Below are positions 1 to 7,610 of a DNA stretch of 64,000 bases, piece by piece. This DNA comes from Phycisphaeraceae bacterium. Its GTDB lineage: Bacteria; Planctomycetota; Phycisphaerae; Phycisphaerales; UBA1924. The stretch covers positions 1 to 64,000 of the forward strand of contig JAJTHN010000020.1 in the NCBI GenBank assembly GCA_021297895.1. Reading direction: 5' to 3'. How positions within the stretch are numbered: position 1 is the first letter of the stretch; every line of letters begins with the position of its first letter. The notes beneath the pieces were generated by a model that saw only the letters and a program-made list of their open reading frames with translations, was not told where the DNA came from and ran no database searches. A program made the position numbers and the translations under genes.

Positions 1-1
1 G

Positions 2-130
2 AGCAACAGGGTCTTCGACGACTACCAACACCTGCTGGACGCCGGCGCCGAGGCTTGGCAGCAGCTCACCCCCGAACTGCTCCGCTCCGTCTGTGCCTGC
101 GACTACATCACGCACGACTTGGAGAGGTGA
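2..130 (+). CDS. IS630-family transposase, C-terminal end (partial)
   Basis: Only the last 42 residues are in the window; the reading frame is open from the left edge to a TGA. The peptide begins SNRVFDDYQHLLDAGAEAWQ and continues with a short Leu/Arg-rich end. This matches the pattern at the end of IS630/Tc1-mariner-type transposases (N-R-x-F-x-x-Y-x-x-I/L, then A-W, then a closing segment around R-S-V/I). The DDE catalytic core would lie upstream, outside the window. Whether the element is intact cannot be judged, and no terminal inverted repeat could be paired because the other end is missing. Confidence 0.6.
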   Translation, partial: SNRVFDDYQHLLDAGAEAWQQLTPELLRSVCACDYITHDLER

Positions 131-162
131 TCCGTATAATCGTCGAGCGGCTCAGCGCTCGC

Positions 163-471
163 TCACCCCTGAACATCCAGCACCGGCCGCTCGGGCGGCG
201 GTGCCTTTCCTGCGCTCTGCGCCAGTTTGGCCGCGGCTCGCTGCTGCTGCTTCGCCGAGCCCCGCCGCGGGTTCTGGCGTGACTGCTCCTCGGTGTCCGT
301 CGCGAGGGTCGCCGCAATTGCGTCCGGGCCCTCGCCGGAAATCTCCACGACATCCTGCTTCGTCGGCGGAGCTTCGCCCGAGCGTGCCGACCGCTTGGCC
401 GATGTCGCGGCCCGCTCAGCGGCTTCCGTCCCGGCCACCGACTGCACCAGCGAGGAGCCAAGAATGCTCAT
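163..471 (-). CDS. Small hypothetical protein
   Basis: A 102-residue protein starting MSILGSSLVQSVAG, rich in Ala, Arg, Ser and Gln, with a central segment VVEISGEGPDAIAATL and a basic C-terminal part. No signal peptide, membrane segment or recognised domain is visible; it looks mostly disordered. No Shine-Dalgarno sequence precedes the ATG. It lies between the transposase end and fabI, 185 bp downstream of fabI on the same strand. The sequence reads like a real, weakly conserved planctomycete protein rather than a shadow frame because no competing gene occupies the region, but the function is unknown. Confidence 0.55.
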   Translation of the reverse strand: MSILGSSLVQSVAGTEAAERAATSAKRSARSGEAPPTKQDVVEISGEGPDAIAATLATDTEEQSRQNPRRGSAKQQQRAAAKLAQSAGKAPPPERPVLDVQG

Positions 472-656
472 AGTCCGGTTATCGACGAGATGACGCGATC
501 CCCTTCAGGGGTGTCGCCAAGTTCTTCAGAGGAGTACCGCATTTCGCGTCTCGGAAACCAGGTACAAGCTCCAAACTCCGAGAACGCGACAAAAACCGAC
601 AGCCAGTCGGTTTCTTGGCTGGCAGCGCACCGAAGCAAGCCATTCGCCCCTTCGGG

Positions 657-1442
657 TTAAAGCCCGAGCGTATTGATGCCGCAGTCGACGAAAATCGTCT
701 CCCCGGTCACGCCGCTGGACAGTTCGCTGGCCAGGTACACCGCGGTTCGCCCGACGTCCTCACCCTCAACGTTTCGCCGCAGCGGCGAGTTCTCGGCGAC
801 GTGCTGGGTGATCTTGTCGGCACCGCCGACGGCCGAGCTGGCCAGTGTCCGCAGGTACCCGCCTGAGATCACGTTGACTCGGATCTTCTCCGGCCCAAGT
901 TCCCACGCCAGGTATCGCGCCGAGCACTCCAGCGCGGCCTTCGCAACGCCCATGACGTTGTACCCGGGCACCACCTTGTCGCCGCCGTAGTACGACATGC
1001 ACATGATCGAGCCGCCGCCGGCCTTGGCCATCATGGGCCGGGCGCGTCGGCTCATGGCGACGAGCGTGTACGCAGAGATGTCCACGGCGTTCCTGTAGGC
1101 CTCGCGGGGCGTGTCGATGAACTTGCCAGGTTGCAGCCAGTCGCGGTCGGCGAATGCGATCGAGTGCACGAGGATGTCCAATCTGCCCAGCGTCGTCTCC
1201 AGCGAGTCGAACGCGAGGTTGATGTCCGCGTCGCTTGAAGCGTCCATCGGGCGCATCCACGCGTCCTTGATTCCGAGCGCCTCGACTGCGCGGCGGGTGC
1301 GGTGCTCGTTCTTGTCGCCGGGCAGATGCGTGAACGCGAGTGTCGCGCCCTGCTGCATGAGGCTCTGGGCGATGTACCACGCGTACGAGCGCTCGTTGGC
1401 GATTCCGACGATCAGGGCGGTCTTACCAGCAAGAAGGGCCAT
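657..1442 (-). CDS. fabI: Enoyl-[acyl-carrier-protein] reductase (NADH)
   Basis: FabI catalyses the last reduction of each fatty-acid elongation cycle, converting trans-2-enoyl-ACP to acyl-ACP with NAD(P)H in the cytoplasm. The 261-residue protein has the usual family length. Visible features are the FabI-type nucleotide-binding start LIVGIANERSYAWYIA (about residues 10-25), the SIAFA segment (94-98), and the active-site region with Tyr151, Tyr161 and Lys168 in YYGG...PGYNVMGVAKAALE, the FabI Y-x6-Y-x6-K pattern rather than the usual SDR Y-x3-K. The end INVISGGYLRTLAS-like segment and SGVTGETIFVDCG are also typical. A CGGAG sequence seven bases before the ATG fits a ribosome site. The gene is divergent from nadC. 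Confidence 0.95.
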   Translation of the reverse strand: MALLAGKTALIVGIANERSYAWYIAQSLMQQGATLAFTHLPGDKNEHRTRRAVEALGIKDAWMRPMDASSDADINLAFDSLETTLGRLDILVHSIAFADRDWLQPGKFIDTPREAYRNAVDISAYTLVAMSRRARPMMAKAGGGSIMCMSYYGGDKVVPGYNVMGVAKAALECSARYLAWELGPEKIRVNVISGGYLRTLASSAVGGADKITQHVAENSPLRRNVEGEDVGRTAVYLASELSSGVTGETIFVDCGINTLGL

Positions 1443-1538
1443 GGTGAACTCCGAAAGTGCGAACGGCAGTCTATGGCCGATGATCGCGGTGGGTCACGGG
1501 TGTGTGTCCAGCAGGGACAGACTCCGCGCGGGCGCGTC

Positions 1539-1544
1539 TAGCAT
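1539..1544 (+). promoter_or_regulatory. Candidate -10 box (TAGCAT) of a leaderless nadC transcript
   Basis: TAGCAT lies exactly six bases before the nadC ATG, and no Shine-Dalgarno sequence is present between them. If it is a sigma-70 -10 box, transcription would begin at or next to the start codon. No good -35 match is seen. The same six-base arrangement occurs before the oxidoreductase gene at 13330 and the trp leader peptide at 45868. Confidence 0.4.
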
Positions 1545-1550
1545 CCGGCC

Positions 1551-2516
1551 ATGGACGAACTCAACGCGCTGCCGCTCGAAGATCTCTACCGCGACTTTTC
1601 CCGGAGCGGGCACATTACCCGACTTCTCGAACTGGCCCGCGATGAGGACCTTGGCCCCGAGTGGGAACGCACCGGCGGTGATGTGACCAGCGCCGCCTAT
1701 GTGCCCGGGTACGTCCGAGGCACGGCCCACGTCGTTGCCCGCGGCCACGGCGTCGCCTCGGGACTGGCGTGTGTGCCCGAACTCATGCACCTGTTCAAGG
1801 CCGATTGCGATCTCTCCACCCGCCACCGCGATGGTGAGCCCTTCGCGCCCGGCCAGACCATCGCCACGCTCGACGGCTCCATGCGCAGCATCCTGGCGAT
1901 CGAGCGCACGCTGCTCAATCTGCTCTCGCGCCTCAGCGGCATCGCCAGCCGCACGCGCTTGTTCGTTGATCGCGTGCAGGGCACCAACGCGAAGATCTAC
2001 GACACACGAAAGACTACGCCCGGGCTGCGGCTGCTTGAGAAGTACGCCGTGCGCTGCGGCGGGGGGGCATCGCACCGGCTTGGCCTTTATGACGCGGTGC
2101 TCTTCAAGGACAACCACCTTGCCAGCACGGCGAAACTCGGCAGCGCACCCGGGCAGGCGGCCTCGACGCTGGTCAACGAGCTCACCCGCGCCGTCCGGCT
2201 GGCCAAGCTGGAAGCACCCTCCGGCGGACTGCGGTTCATCGAAATGGAGGTCGACACGCTCGAGCAGCTGCGCGAGGTGCTCGCCGCGGGTGGTGCGGGC
2301 GTTGAGGTCATTCTTCTCGACAACATGAGCACGGAGCAGCTCGCGCAGGCGGTGAAGATGCGCTCCGAACTCGCCCCGCGTGTAGAACTTGAAGCCAGCG
2401 GCGGCGTGACGCTCGAAACCGTCGGCGCGATCGCCGCGACCGGTGTGGACCGGATCAGCGTCGGCTCGCTCACGCACGGGGCGACGAGCGTTGATCTTGG
2501 GCTCGATGTGCGGTAA
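1551..2516 (+). CDS. nadC: Nicotinate-nucleotide pyrophosphorylase (carboxylating)
   Basis: NadC makes nicotinate mononucleotide from quinolinate and PRPP, with loss of CO2, in de novo NAD synthesis. The 321-residue protein shows the family motifs in order: GDVTSAA (43-49), ERTLLNLLSRLSGIAS (118-133), the PRPP/quinolinate site DTRKTTPGLR (151-160), HRLGLYDAVLFKDNH (175-189, with His175, Arg176 and Lys186), then VEVILLDNMS, LEASGGVTLETV and the closing VDRISVGSLTHGA. Length is slightly above the usual 280-300 because of a longer N-terminus. It stands alone, divergent from fabI and convergent with the next gene, so it is probably its own transcription unit. Confidence 0.95.
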   Translation: MDELNALPLEDLYRDFSRSGHITRLLELARDEDLGPEWERTGGDVTSAAYVPGYVRGTAHVVARGHGVASGLACVPELMHLFKADCDLSTRHRDGEPFAPGQTIATLDGSMRSILAIERTLLNLLSRLSGIASRTRLFVDRVQGTNAKIYDTRKTTPGLRLLEKYAVRCGGGASHRLGLYDAVLFKDNHLASTAKLGSAPGQAASTLVNELTRAVRLAKLEAPSGGLRFIEMEVDTLEQLREVLAAGGAGVEVILLDNMSTEQLAQAVKMRSELAPRVELEASGGVTLETVGAIAATGVDRISVGSLTHGATSVDLGLDVR

Positions 2517-2519
2517 GTC

Positions 2520-2840
2520 TCAGGCCGCGGTCAGGGCACGGGGCTTGGCCTCGATGCTCGACGGGTCAACGGAGATGCGGCTCGTCCAGCCGCCGAATCC
2601 GTTGAGTTTCACGCCGTGGGCGGCGTAGTCGGCCAGCCAGATCGCGCCGTCGACCAGGTACGCGAAGTTGTGATCACCGGCGGGCACGGCGACCCGAGCG
2701 GACCACCAGCCGGGATTCTCCCGGATCATCTGCACCGGCGTCTGCTTCCAGCCCGTAAAGTCGCCCAGAAGTTCCACGCGTGAGGCGTGGGGCAGAAAGA
2801 CTCGGAAGAGGATCGTGCCATCGGGTTCGGTGTTGATCAT
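2520..2840 (-). CDS. Stand-alone AMPK/CBM48-type glycogen-binding domain protein
   Basis: The 106-residue product is essentially a single early-set carbohydrate-binding fold. Residues FRVFLPHASRVELLGDFTGW, then PGWWSARVAV-type strand, GDHNFAYLVDG and a final DYAAHGVKLNGFGGW match the pattern of AMPK-beta/CBM48 domains (x-F-x-x-x-A-x-x-V-x-L-x-G-D-F-x-x-W, then G-x-x-x-Y-x-F-x-V-D-G). No enzyme domain is attached. The ATG at 2840 is chosen because GGAG lies a few bases upstream; a further ATG 21 codons earlier is possible but adds a poorly matching tail. It probably binds an alpha-glucan such as glycogen or targets a partner to it (inference). Confidence 0.75.
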   Translation of the reverse strand: MINTEPDGTILFRVFLPHASRVELLGDFTGWKQTPVQMIRENPGWWSARVAVPAGDHNFAYLVDGAIWLADYAAHGVKLNGFGGWTSRISVDPSSIEAKPRALTAA

Positions 2841-2886
2841 GAAGCGCTCCACGTTTCTCAGCAAGTTTGCTCGGAGTTGCCGGGGG

Positions 2887-4881
2887 GTGTGCAGCCCCGC
2901 CACAGGAGTTTTATCGGCAGGGCATCGACGGGACTTTGGTGCAATCCGGCGTGCTTGCGTGATTTTGTGCTTGTTCGCCTGCGCGGGTGATGCGGGTGAT
3001 GGTTCACGGACCCTGGCGCAAAGCCTGCCGGAATTGCCCGCTGAACCGCGGGAAACCGCGGCGCGGGCGGAGAACTGGCGTGCGCTGCCCGTCGAGGTTC
3101 ACGCGTCGGCGGCGCGGGTCGTCGTGGTTGTTGTGCCCGAGCGTGACGATCGCCCGATGCTGGCGGGCGCGGCGACGATCACGGCCAGTGACGGGTCGAA
3201 GATCAACGCGCGTCTCGTTCATGTGAGAATGCGCGGGACGGCTGGTGCCTCGCGACTCTCGGCGTGGTTGGGAGTGGGGGGCGAACCGGAGATCATCGAT
3301 GAGGGGCCGATGGTCCGCGATCGCGATGTGGCCGATGAGGCCGCGGTGCCGACACAGGGCGTGCAGGCATCGCTGCTGATCATCGAGGCCGGGCCCGCGG
3401 CATTGCTCGGTGCGACTCCGAGTCTGCCCTTGACCGTGGTTGAGGGCGACTCGGACCCCGGTCGGGACGAACTGACGCGAGCGGCGCGACGTGCCGCGGA
3501 GTTGTTGCCGGAGGGCGAGACATCGCGGCGTGAGCTTGAGCGTGAACTGAACGCGGCAACGTTCGTGCCCGCGACGGCGTGGCGGGCCCAGGCGCTGCTC
3601 GAGGCGCTGCGCCGCACCGCGGTTGGTGGTGGCGGGCTCTCGCCGGGCCGAGCGCGCGATCGGCTGGCGATGGGTGTCGTGGAACTCGTCAGCGAGCAGG
3701 AGGAATTGCTCTGGCTCGCGGCGCTCTCAAGGCTGGCGGCGCTCGATCGCGAGCTGTGCGGCAGAGTGTGCGATGCCCTGCTGCGCGTCGGGCGCATCGG
3801 CGTGGATGATCGCGAGGCCATGTTGCCGGTCTGGGCCGCGGATCGCCGCGAACTGAGCGTGCTGCGTGATCGGCTCAACGCGCCCGAGGTCACGCCGGCC
3901 GAACGCCTGAGCGTTGCGAGCGGATTCGTGGATCGTCAGCCCGACGCCGTCGCGTGGGTGATCGATGATGCGGGTGCCATCGATGGTTCGCTCGGTACGC
4001 CCCGGGGCTTGCTGGGCGTGAGCGCGGCGAATCTGGCCGGAGTTCGCGTGCGATTCTCGGCAATCGGAGAGCAGTCACGGGGCGTGCTCCGCGGCGAGCG
4101 GCGTGAGCGGGGCGAGGCGACGTTGCCGGACAACGCCGCACCGGGCGAAGGAGTCATGGTCGAGGGTGGTCGCTCGGCCGTTGTGCCAATGGTCGCACCA
4201 CCGACAATCGAGTTCGATGGCGACCCGATGGATCGCGGAGCGTGGGCACGACAGGGCGAGCGCCAGCGCGTGATGCTGAACGATCGCACGACGGAACTCT
4301 CGCAGTTCTCGCGCGCACTTCCCGTCTCGCCGCCGGGGATGCTCATCGGCCCGATGCTGCGCGACTGGACACTCGACTCGTGGCGAGCAGGCACTCCCGT
4401 GTCCGACCCGGTGGCGGCGGCGCTGCTGCTGCGCGATGCTCAAGGCCGATGGTGCCTGCTGGTCGAGGGGATCGCGCCAGCATCTGCGCTCTCGGGCGAG
4501 CGCGTGCGTGTGTTCTTCGGTCCGCGCAGCAGCCCGGTCGCGATCATCGCGGTGCGCCCCGGCGTGGACGCGGTCGATGAGCTGCGCGCCCAACGGCTGG
4601 AGACGACACTCGGTCAGGAGCCGGTGACCGCTCCCAACTCGCCGGGCGAGCAGGCCGCGGCGGAGTCGGGCCTCATCCGATGGCAGGCGACGGTGGTGCT
4701 GCCCGACGCCGCGATGAGCGAGCGGTCCGTCGCGATCGGAGTGGTTCACGAGCGGACGCTTCCGCCCGAGCGCGGCGTGAGCGCAACGATGCTCGAACGA
4801 TGGGCCTGGCCGCGGCCGATGATGCCCATGCAGAGCGAGCCGGGACGGGTGCTGGTCGATCTCTCCGCATGGCCGGATTGA
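2887..4881 (+). CDS. Exported protein of unknown function
   Basis: About 664 residues. The start is uncertain: GTG at 2887 is preceded by GGAG and gives an Arg-rich n-region (HRRDFGAIRR) followed by the hydrophobic run ACVILCLFACAG, so it looks like a signal peptide. ATG 2839 would overlap the divergent gene, and GTG 2959 would remove the basic n-region. The mature part is Arg/Ala-rich, with helical segments in the middle (about residues 190-310). The last third has beta-rich sequence (RWCLLVEG...VRVFFGPRSS, RWQATVVLPD) recalling a carbohydrate-binding-like sandwich, though no family could be assigned. It ends 17 bp before the convergent alkaline phosphatase gene. Confidence 0.7.
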   Translation: MCSPATGVLSAGHRRDFGAIRRACVILCLFACAGDAGDGSRTLAQSLPELPAEPRETAARAENWRALPVEVHASAARVVVVVVPERDDRPMLAGAATITASDGSKINARLVHVRMRGTAGASRLSAWLGVGGEPEIIDEGPMVRDRDVADEAAVPTQGVQASLLIIEAGPAALLGATPSLPLTVVEGDSDPGRDELTRAARRAAELLPEGETSRRELERELNAATFVPATAWRAQALLEALRRTAVGGGGLSPGRARDRLAMGVVELVSEQEELLWLAALSRLAALDRELCGRVCDALLRVGRIGVDDREAMLPVWAADRRELSVLRDRLNAPEVTPAERLSVASGFVDRQPDAVAWVIDDAGAIDGSLGTPRGLLGVSAANLAGVRVRFSAIGEQSRGVLRGERRERGEATLPDNAAPGEGVMVEGGRSAVVPMVAPPTIEFDGDPMDRGAWARQGERQRVMLNDRTTELSQFSRALPVSPPGMLIGPMLRDWTLDSWRAGTPVSDPVAAALLLRDAQGRWCLLVEGIAPASALSGERVRVFFGPRSSPVAIIAVRPGVDAVDELRAQRLETTLGQEPVTAPNSPGEQAAAESGLIRWQATVVLPDAAMSERSVAIGVVHERTLPPERGVSATMLERWAWPRPMMPMQSEPGRVLVDLSAWPD

Positions 4882-4898
4882 GCGGCGAACGTCGTGCG

Positions 4899-6401
4899 TT
4901 ACGCGTTGGATGTCAGCCCGGTCTGCACCTTCACCCAGTTGTGCAGATCGGTGTTGTCGATGGCGCCGGGAAGCGACTCGGCGCCCGGTCCCGAGGCGAT
5001 GATCGGCACAGTCTCGCTCGTGTGGTCGCCGCTGTTGAAGCCCACGCCCGTGTGCTCGACCATGATGTCGCCGAGGAGCGTGACGATGTTGCGCCGGGCG
5101 CTGCTGGGGTGGACCCACGAGCCGCCATATGCATCGCGGAGACGTGCGATCGCATCGGTGTCAAGCTCGACTCCCGTTGCTTCCTTCACGCGTGATGCGA
5201 GCAGCGCGACACGCTTGGCGATGTCCGCTTCGCGACCGACGGGCTCGAGAACCCATTCGAACGAGTGCATGAACTTCTTGAGCGATCGCAGGGCCTCGTG
5301 GCCCTTGCTGCCGTACACGACGGTGCCCGGGTTGGCGGTCGCGTGATCGCTGCAGACGACCACCAGCGTGTCGTTGCGAGCATCCGCCCATCGCATGACC
5401 GCGGCCAGCGTCGCGTCGAACTCAAGACACTCCTGAACGAGCGCCCCGGCATCGTTGTTGTGCTCGCTGTGATCGATCCGGCCGGCCTCGATCTGGAGCA
5501 CAAAGCCATCCGTCCCGTCGCGCGGCTGCGAGAGCCGCTCCATCGCCCAGACCGCCATCGCCGGCAGGGACGGCTCGCCGGGACGGCGCTCCATGGCGTA
5601 CGACAGGTGGCTCTCGTTGAAGAGGCCGATGACCGGCGCGCTGCTCTGGCGATCGACTCGCTGCAGTTCTGTGGCGGTGCGAACCACGCGAATGCCCTCG
5701 CGCTCCGCGAGGGCGAGCAGTTCGGGGGAGAAGAACTGCGAGCCACCACCCAGGGCGACATCCAAACGGGCGTCGACGAGTTGGCGAGCGATATCGCGCT
5801 CCTGCCGCCGGGCCGGAATCGTCGCGTAGAAGCCCGCCGGTGTGGCGTGAGTGATGGTCGTCGTTGTCACGGCGCCGACGCGACGCTTATTGGCGCGGGC
5901 CATCTGGAAGAACGGGCGGAACTCCTCGCCGTCCGGGCCGACACACAGCGAGCCGTTGCGATGCTTCATGCCCGTCGAAAACGCGCTGGACGCCGCGGCG
6001 GAGTCCGTTACGGGCGAGTCAAACGAGTGCGTGCCCATGATGCCGTGGCGGGTGCCGCGACGATTGAGCAAGTCCCGCCACGCGCTGGGTGCGGTCGCGG
6101 AGTTCACGCGGAGGTAGTCCTCCATCACGCTCATCGATCCGACCGACATTCCGTCGGCGATAAGCCAGATGAGGTTCTTGGCACGGGCCGTTGCCGCCGG
6201 AGTCACCGCCGCTTGCGGATTTGACGCGACCGGCTGGCCCAACGCTCGCAACGAGGCGAGGCCGACGAGCCCGGCCGCACTGGCGCCCAGCAGTGATCGG
6301 CGGCTCATCGATCCAGATGGTGTCGGCGCATCCGGGTGGTACGGATCCTCTTGAGAAACAGACGATTGCCGGGCCGCGTCGGCTCCAGGGGTACTGCTCA
6401 T
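4899..6401 (-). CDS. Alkaline phosphatase, Tat-exported
   Basis: A 500-residue phosphomonoesterase releasing inorganic phosphate outside the cytoplasm. Arg34-Arg35 in SMSRRSLLGASAAGLVGLAS form a twin-arginine signal. The core follows with a metal ligand in LIADGMS (Asp84), the nucleophile motif VTDSAAASSAFSTG (Ser134), THATPAGFYA (His185), the metal-binding QIEAGRIDHSEHNND segment, and VVCSDHATANPG (Asp-His). These are the hallmark positions of the PhoA family with two zinc and one magnesium site. The ATG at 6401 has GGAG seven bases upstream and is preferred over an ATG 14 codons earlier. No Pho-box was recognised nearby. Confidence 0.9.
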   Translation of the reverse strand: MSSTPGADAARQSSVSQEDPYHPDAPTPSGSMSRRSLLGASAAGLVGLASLRALGQPVASNPQAAVTPAATARAKNLIWLIADGMSVGSMSVMEDYLRVNSATAPSAWRDLLNRRGTRHGIMGTHSFDSPVTDSAAASSAFSTGMKHRNGSLCVGPDGEEFRPFFQMARANKRRVGAVTTTTITHATPAGFYATIPARRQERDIARQLVDARLDVALGGGSQFFSPELLALAEREGIRVVRTATELQRVDRQSSAPVIGLFNESHLSYAMERRPGEPSLPAMAVWAMERLSQPRDGTDGFVLQIEAGRIDHSEHNNDAGALVQECLEFDATLAAVMRWADARNDTLVVVCSDHATANPGTVVYGSKGHEALRSLKKFMHSFEWVLEPVGREADIAKRVALLASRVKEATGVELDTDAIARLRDAYGGSWVHPSSARRNIVTLLGDIMVEHTGVGFNSGDHTSETVPIIASGPGAESLPGAIDNTDLHNWVKVQTGLTSNA

Positions 6402-6518
6402 TGATGCGCTCCGGGAAAAGGCGGGAAACAGTACGTCCCGCACGCCGCGAACGTCGCGAACGACGACACCGTGTGCGCTCAGATTCCGTGAACTCTCCGC
6501 GGGCAGGAGCCGCGCCGA

Positions 6519-7484
6519 TCAGAACCGGAACGTGACGTTTCCACCGACGAAGCCCGCCGGATCGCTTCGCCGCTCGGAGATCTCGACCCCGTCGCGGTTC
6601 TCAATGCGGAACTGCTGCCAGGCGACAACGCCGCCGCGGACGGTCAGATCGATCGTCGGCGTGGGGGAGTATGTGGCGCTCAGCCCGATCGGCAGGCGCG
6701 AGTCGCGGACGACGCCCTCCCGGGCGGCAGCGCGCGAGTCATCCAGCCGGAACTCGTGGCGGTCGTACTCGGCCTCGAGCGCGACCGACCATTGCTCGCT
6801 GAGCGTGAGCGTGAGGGCCGCGCCGAGTCCCCTGGTCTCGAAGCGGAGCTTCTCGGTGATCTGCCACTCGACACCCAGGAGCGGGAAAACGAAGGCGGAA
6901 TCGGAAAGGCTGGACTTGGCGCCGATGCCTCCGGAAAGCGAGAAGTTCTCGTTGAAGCGGTAGCGAACGGAGAACAGGCCGCCGCCGGAGATGGACTCGC
7001 CAACGTCCGCGCCGCTCTCGCCGCTCATCTCGAGGATGCCGCCGATGGTGTACGACCACTTGTCGTCGAGCCGGTGCGACAGCCGCGGAACGGCACGGAC
7101 CGTGTACACGTCGTCGAACGGTTCTCCGCCCGCGCCGGGGATCAGCGCGGTGGCGCCGTCAAAGTCGTAAATCGACACGTCACCCTCGAGCCCGACACCC
7201 AGCCTCCAGCCCTCGCCCAGGTTCAGGCCAAAGTCCGCCTCCGCACCGACGCGCGAAAGGCTGAACGAGCCCGGAGTGTCTCGCAGGTCCGTGCTGAAGT
7301 AGTGCCGCGCGGTGGGGCCGATCGAAAGCGACCAGGACTTGTCAGCGACCGAAGGACGAGCATCGGCCGGAGTCGTCGCGGCAGGTGCGATCACGGGCTC
7401 CGTCGAGCCAGCAGAACTGGTCTGGGCGACGGCGAGCGACGGGGCGACAAGCAGCGACGCGACGAGCAGCGGATACGTGTTCAT
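6519..7484 (-). CDS. Outer-membrane beta-barrel protein
   Basis: A 321-residue protein with a Sec signal peptide (MNTYPLLVASLLVAPSLAVA, cleavage after AVA-Q). The mature part is a chain of alternating amphipathic strands (for example WRLGVGLEGDVSIYDF, KWSYTIGGILEMSGE, FSVRYRFNENFSLSGGIGAK, WSVALEAEYDRHEFRL) and ends in ...NVTFRF. A C-terminal aromatic residue is the classical BAM recognition signal. Strand count by eye suggests a barrel of around 12 strands. No substrate motif is visible. The gene sits upstream of the alkaline phosphatase gene on the same strand (117 bp gap), so the two could be co-transcribed. Confidence 0.8.
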   Translation of the reverse strand: MNTYPLLVASLLVAPSLAVAQTSSAGSTEPVIAPAATTPADARPSVADKSWSLSIGPTARHYFSTDLRDTPGSFSLSRVGAEADFGLNLGEGWRLGVGLEGDVSIYDFDGATALIPGAGGEPFDDVYTVRAVPRLSHRLDDKWSYTIGGILEMSGESGADVGESISGGGLFSVRYRFNENFSLSGGIGAKSSLSDSAFVFPLLGVEWQITEKLRFETRGLGAALTLTLSEQWSVALEAEYDRHEFRLDDSRAAAREGVVRDSRLPIGLSATYSPTPTIDLTVRGGVVAWQQFRIENRDGVEISERRSDPAGFVGGNVTFRF

Positions 7485-7610
7485 GGAGGCTCCGAAGGAA
7501 ACTCTTGGTCAGACGGTGCAAGGTCAATCTGAGCGAAGGCTTACCCGCGATCGCCCGTTCGGGTTGCGATGATACCTGTCACGACCGCCGGCATCTCTTC
7601 CTCAGCGTGC

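Noticed and set aside
1494-2477. 327-codon open frame on the minus strand
   Set aside because: It is a shadow of nadC, whose active-site motifs are complete.
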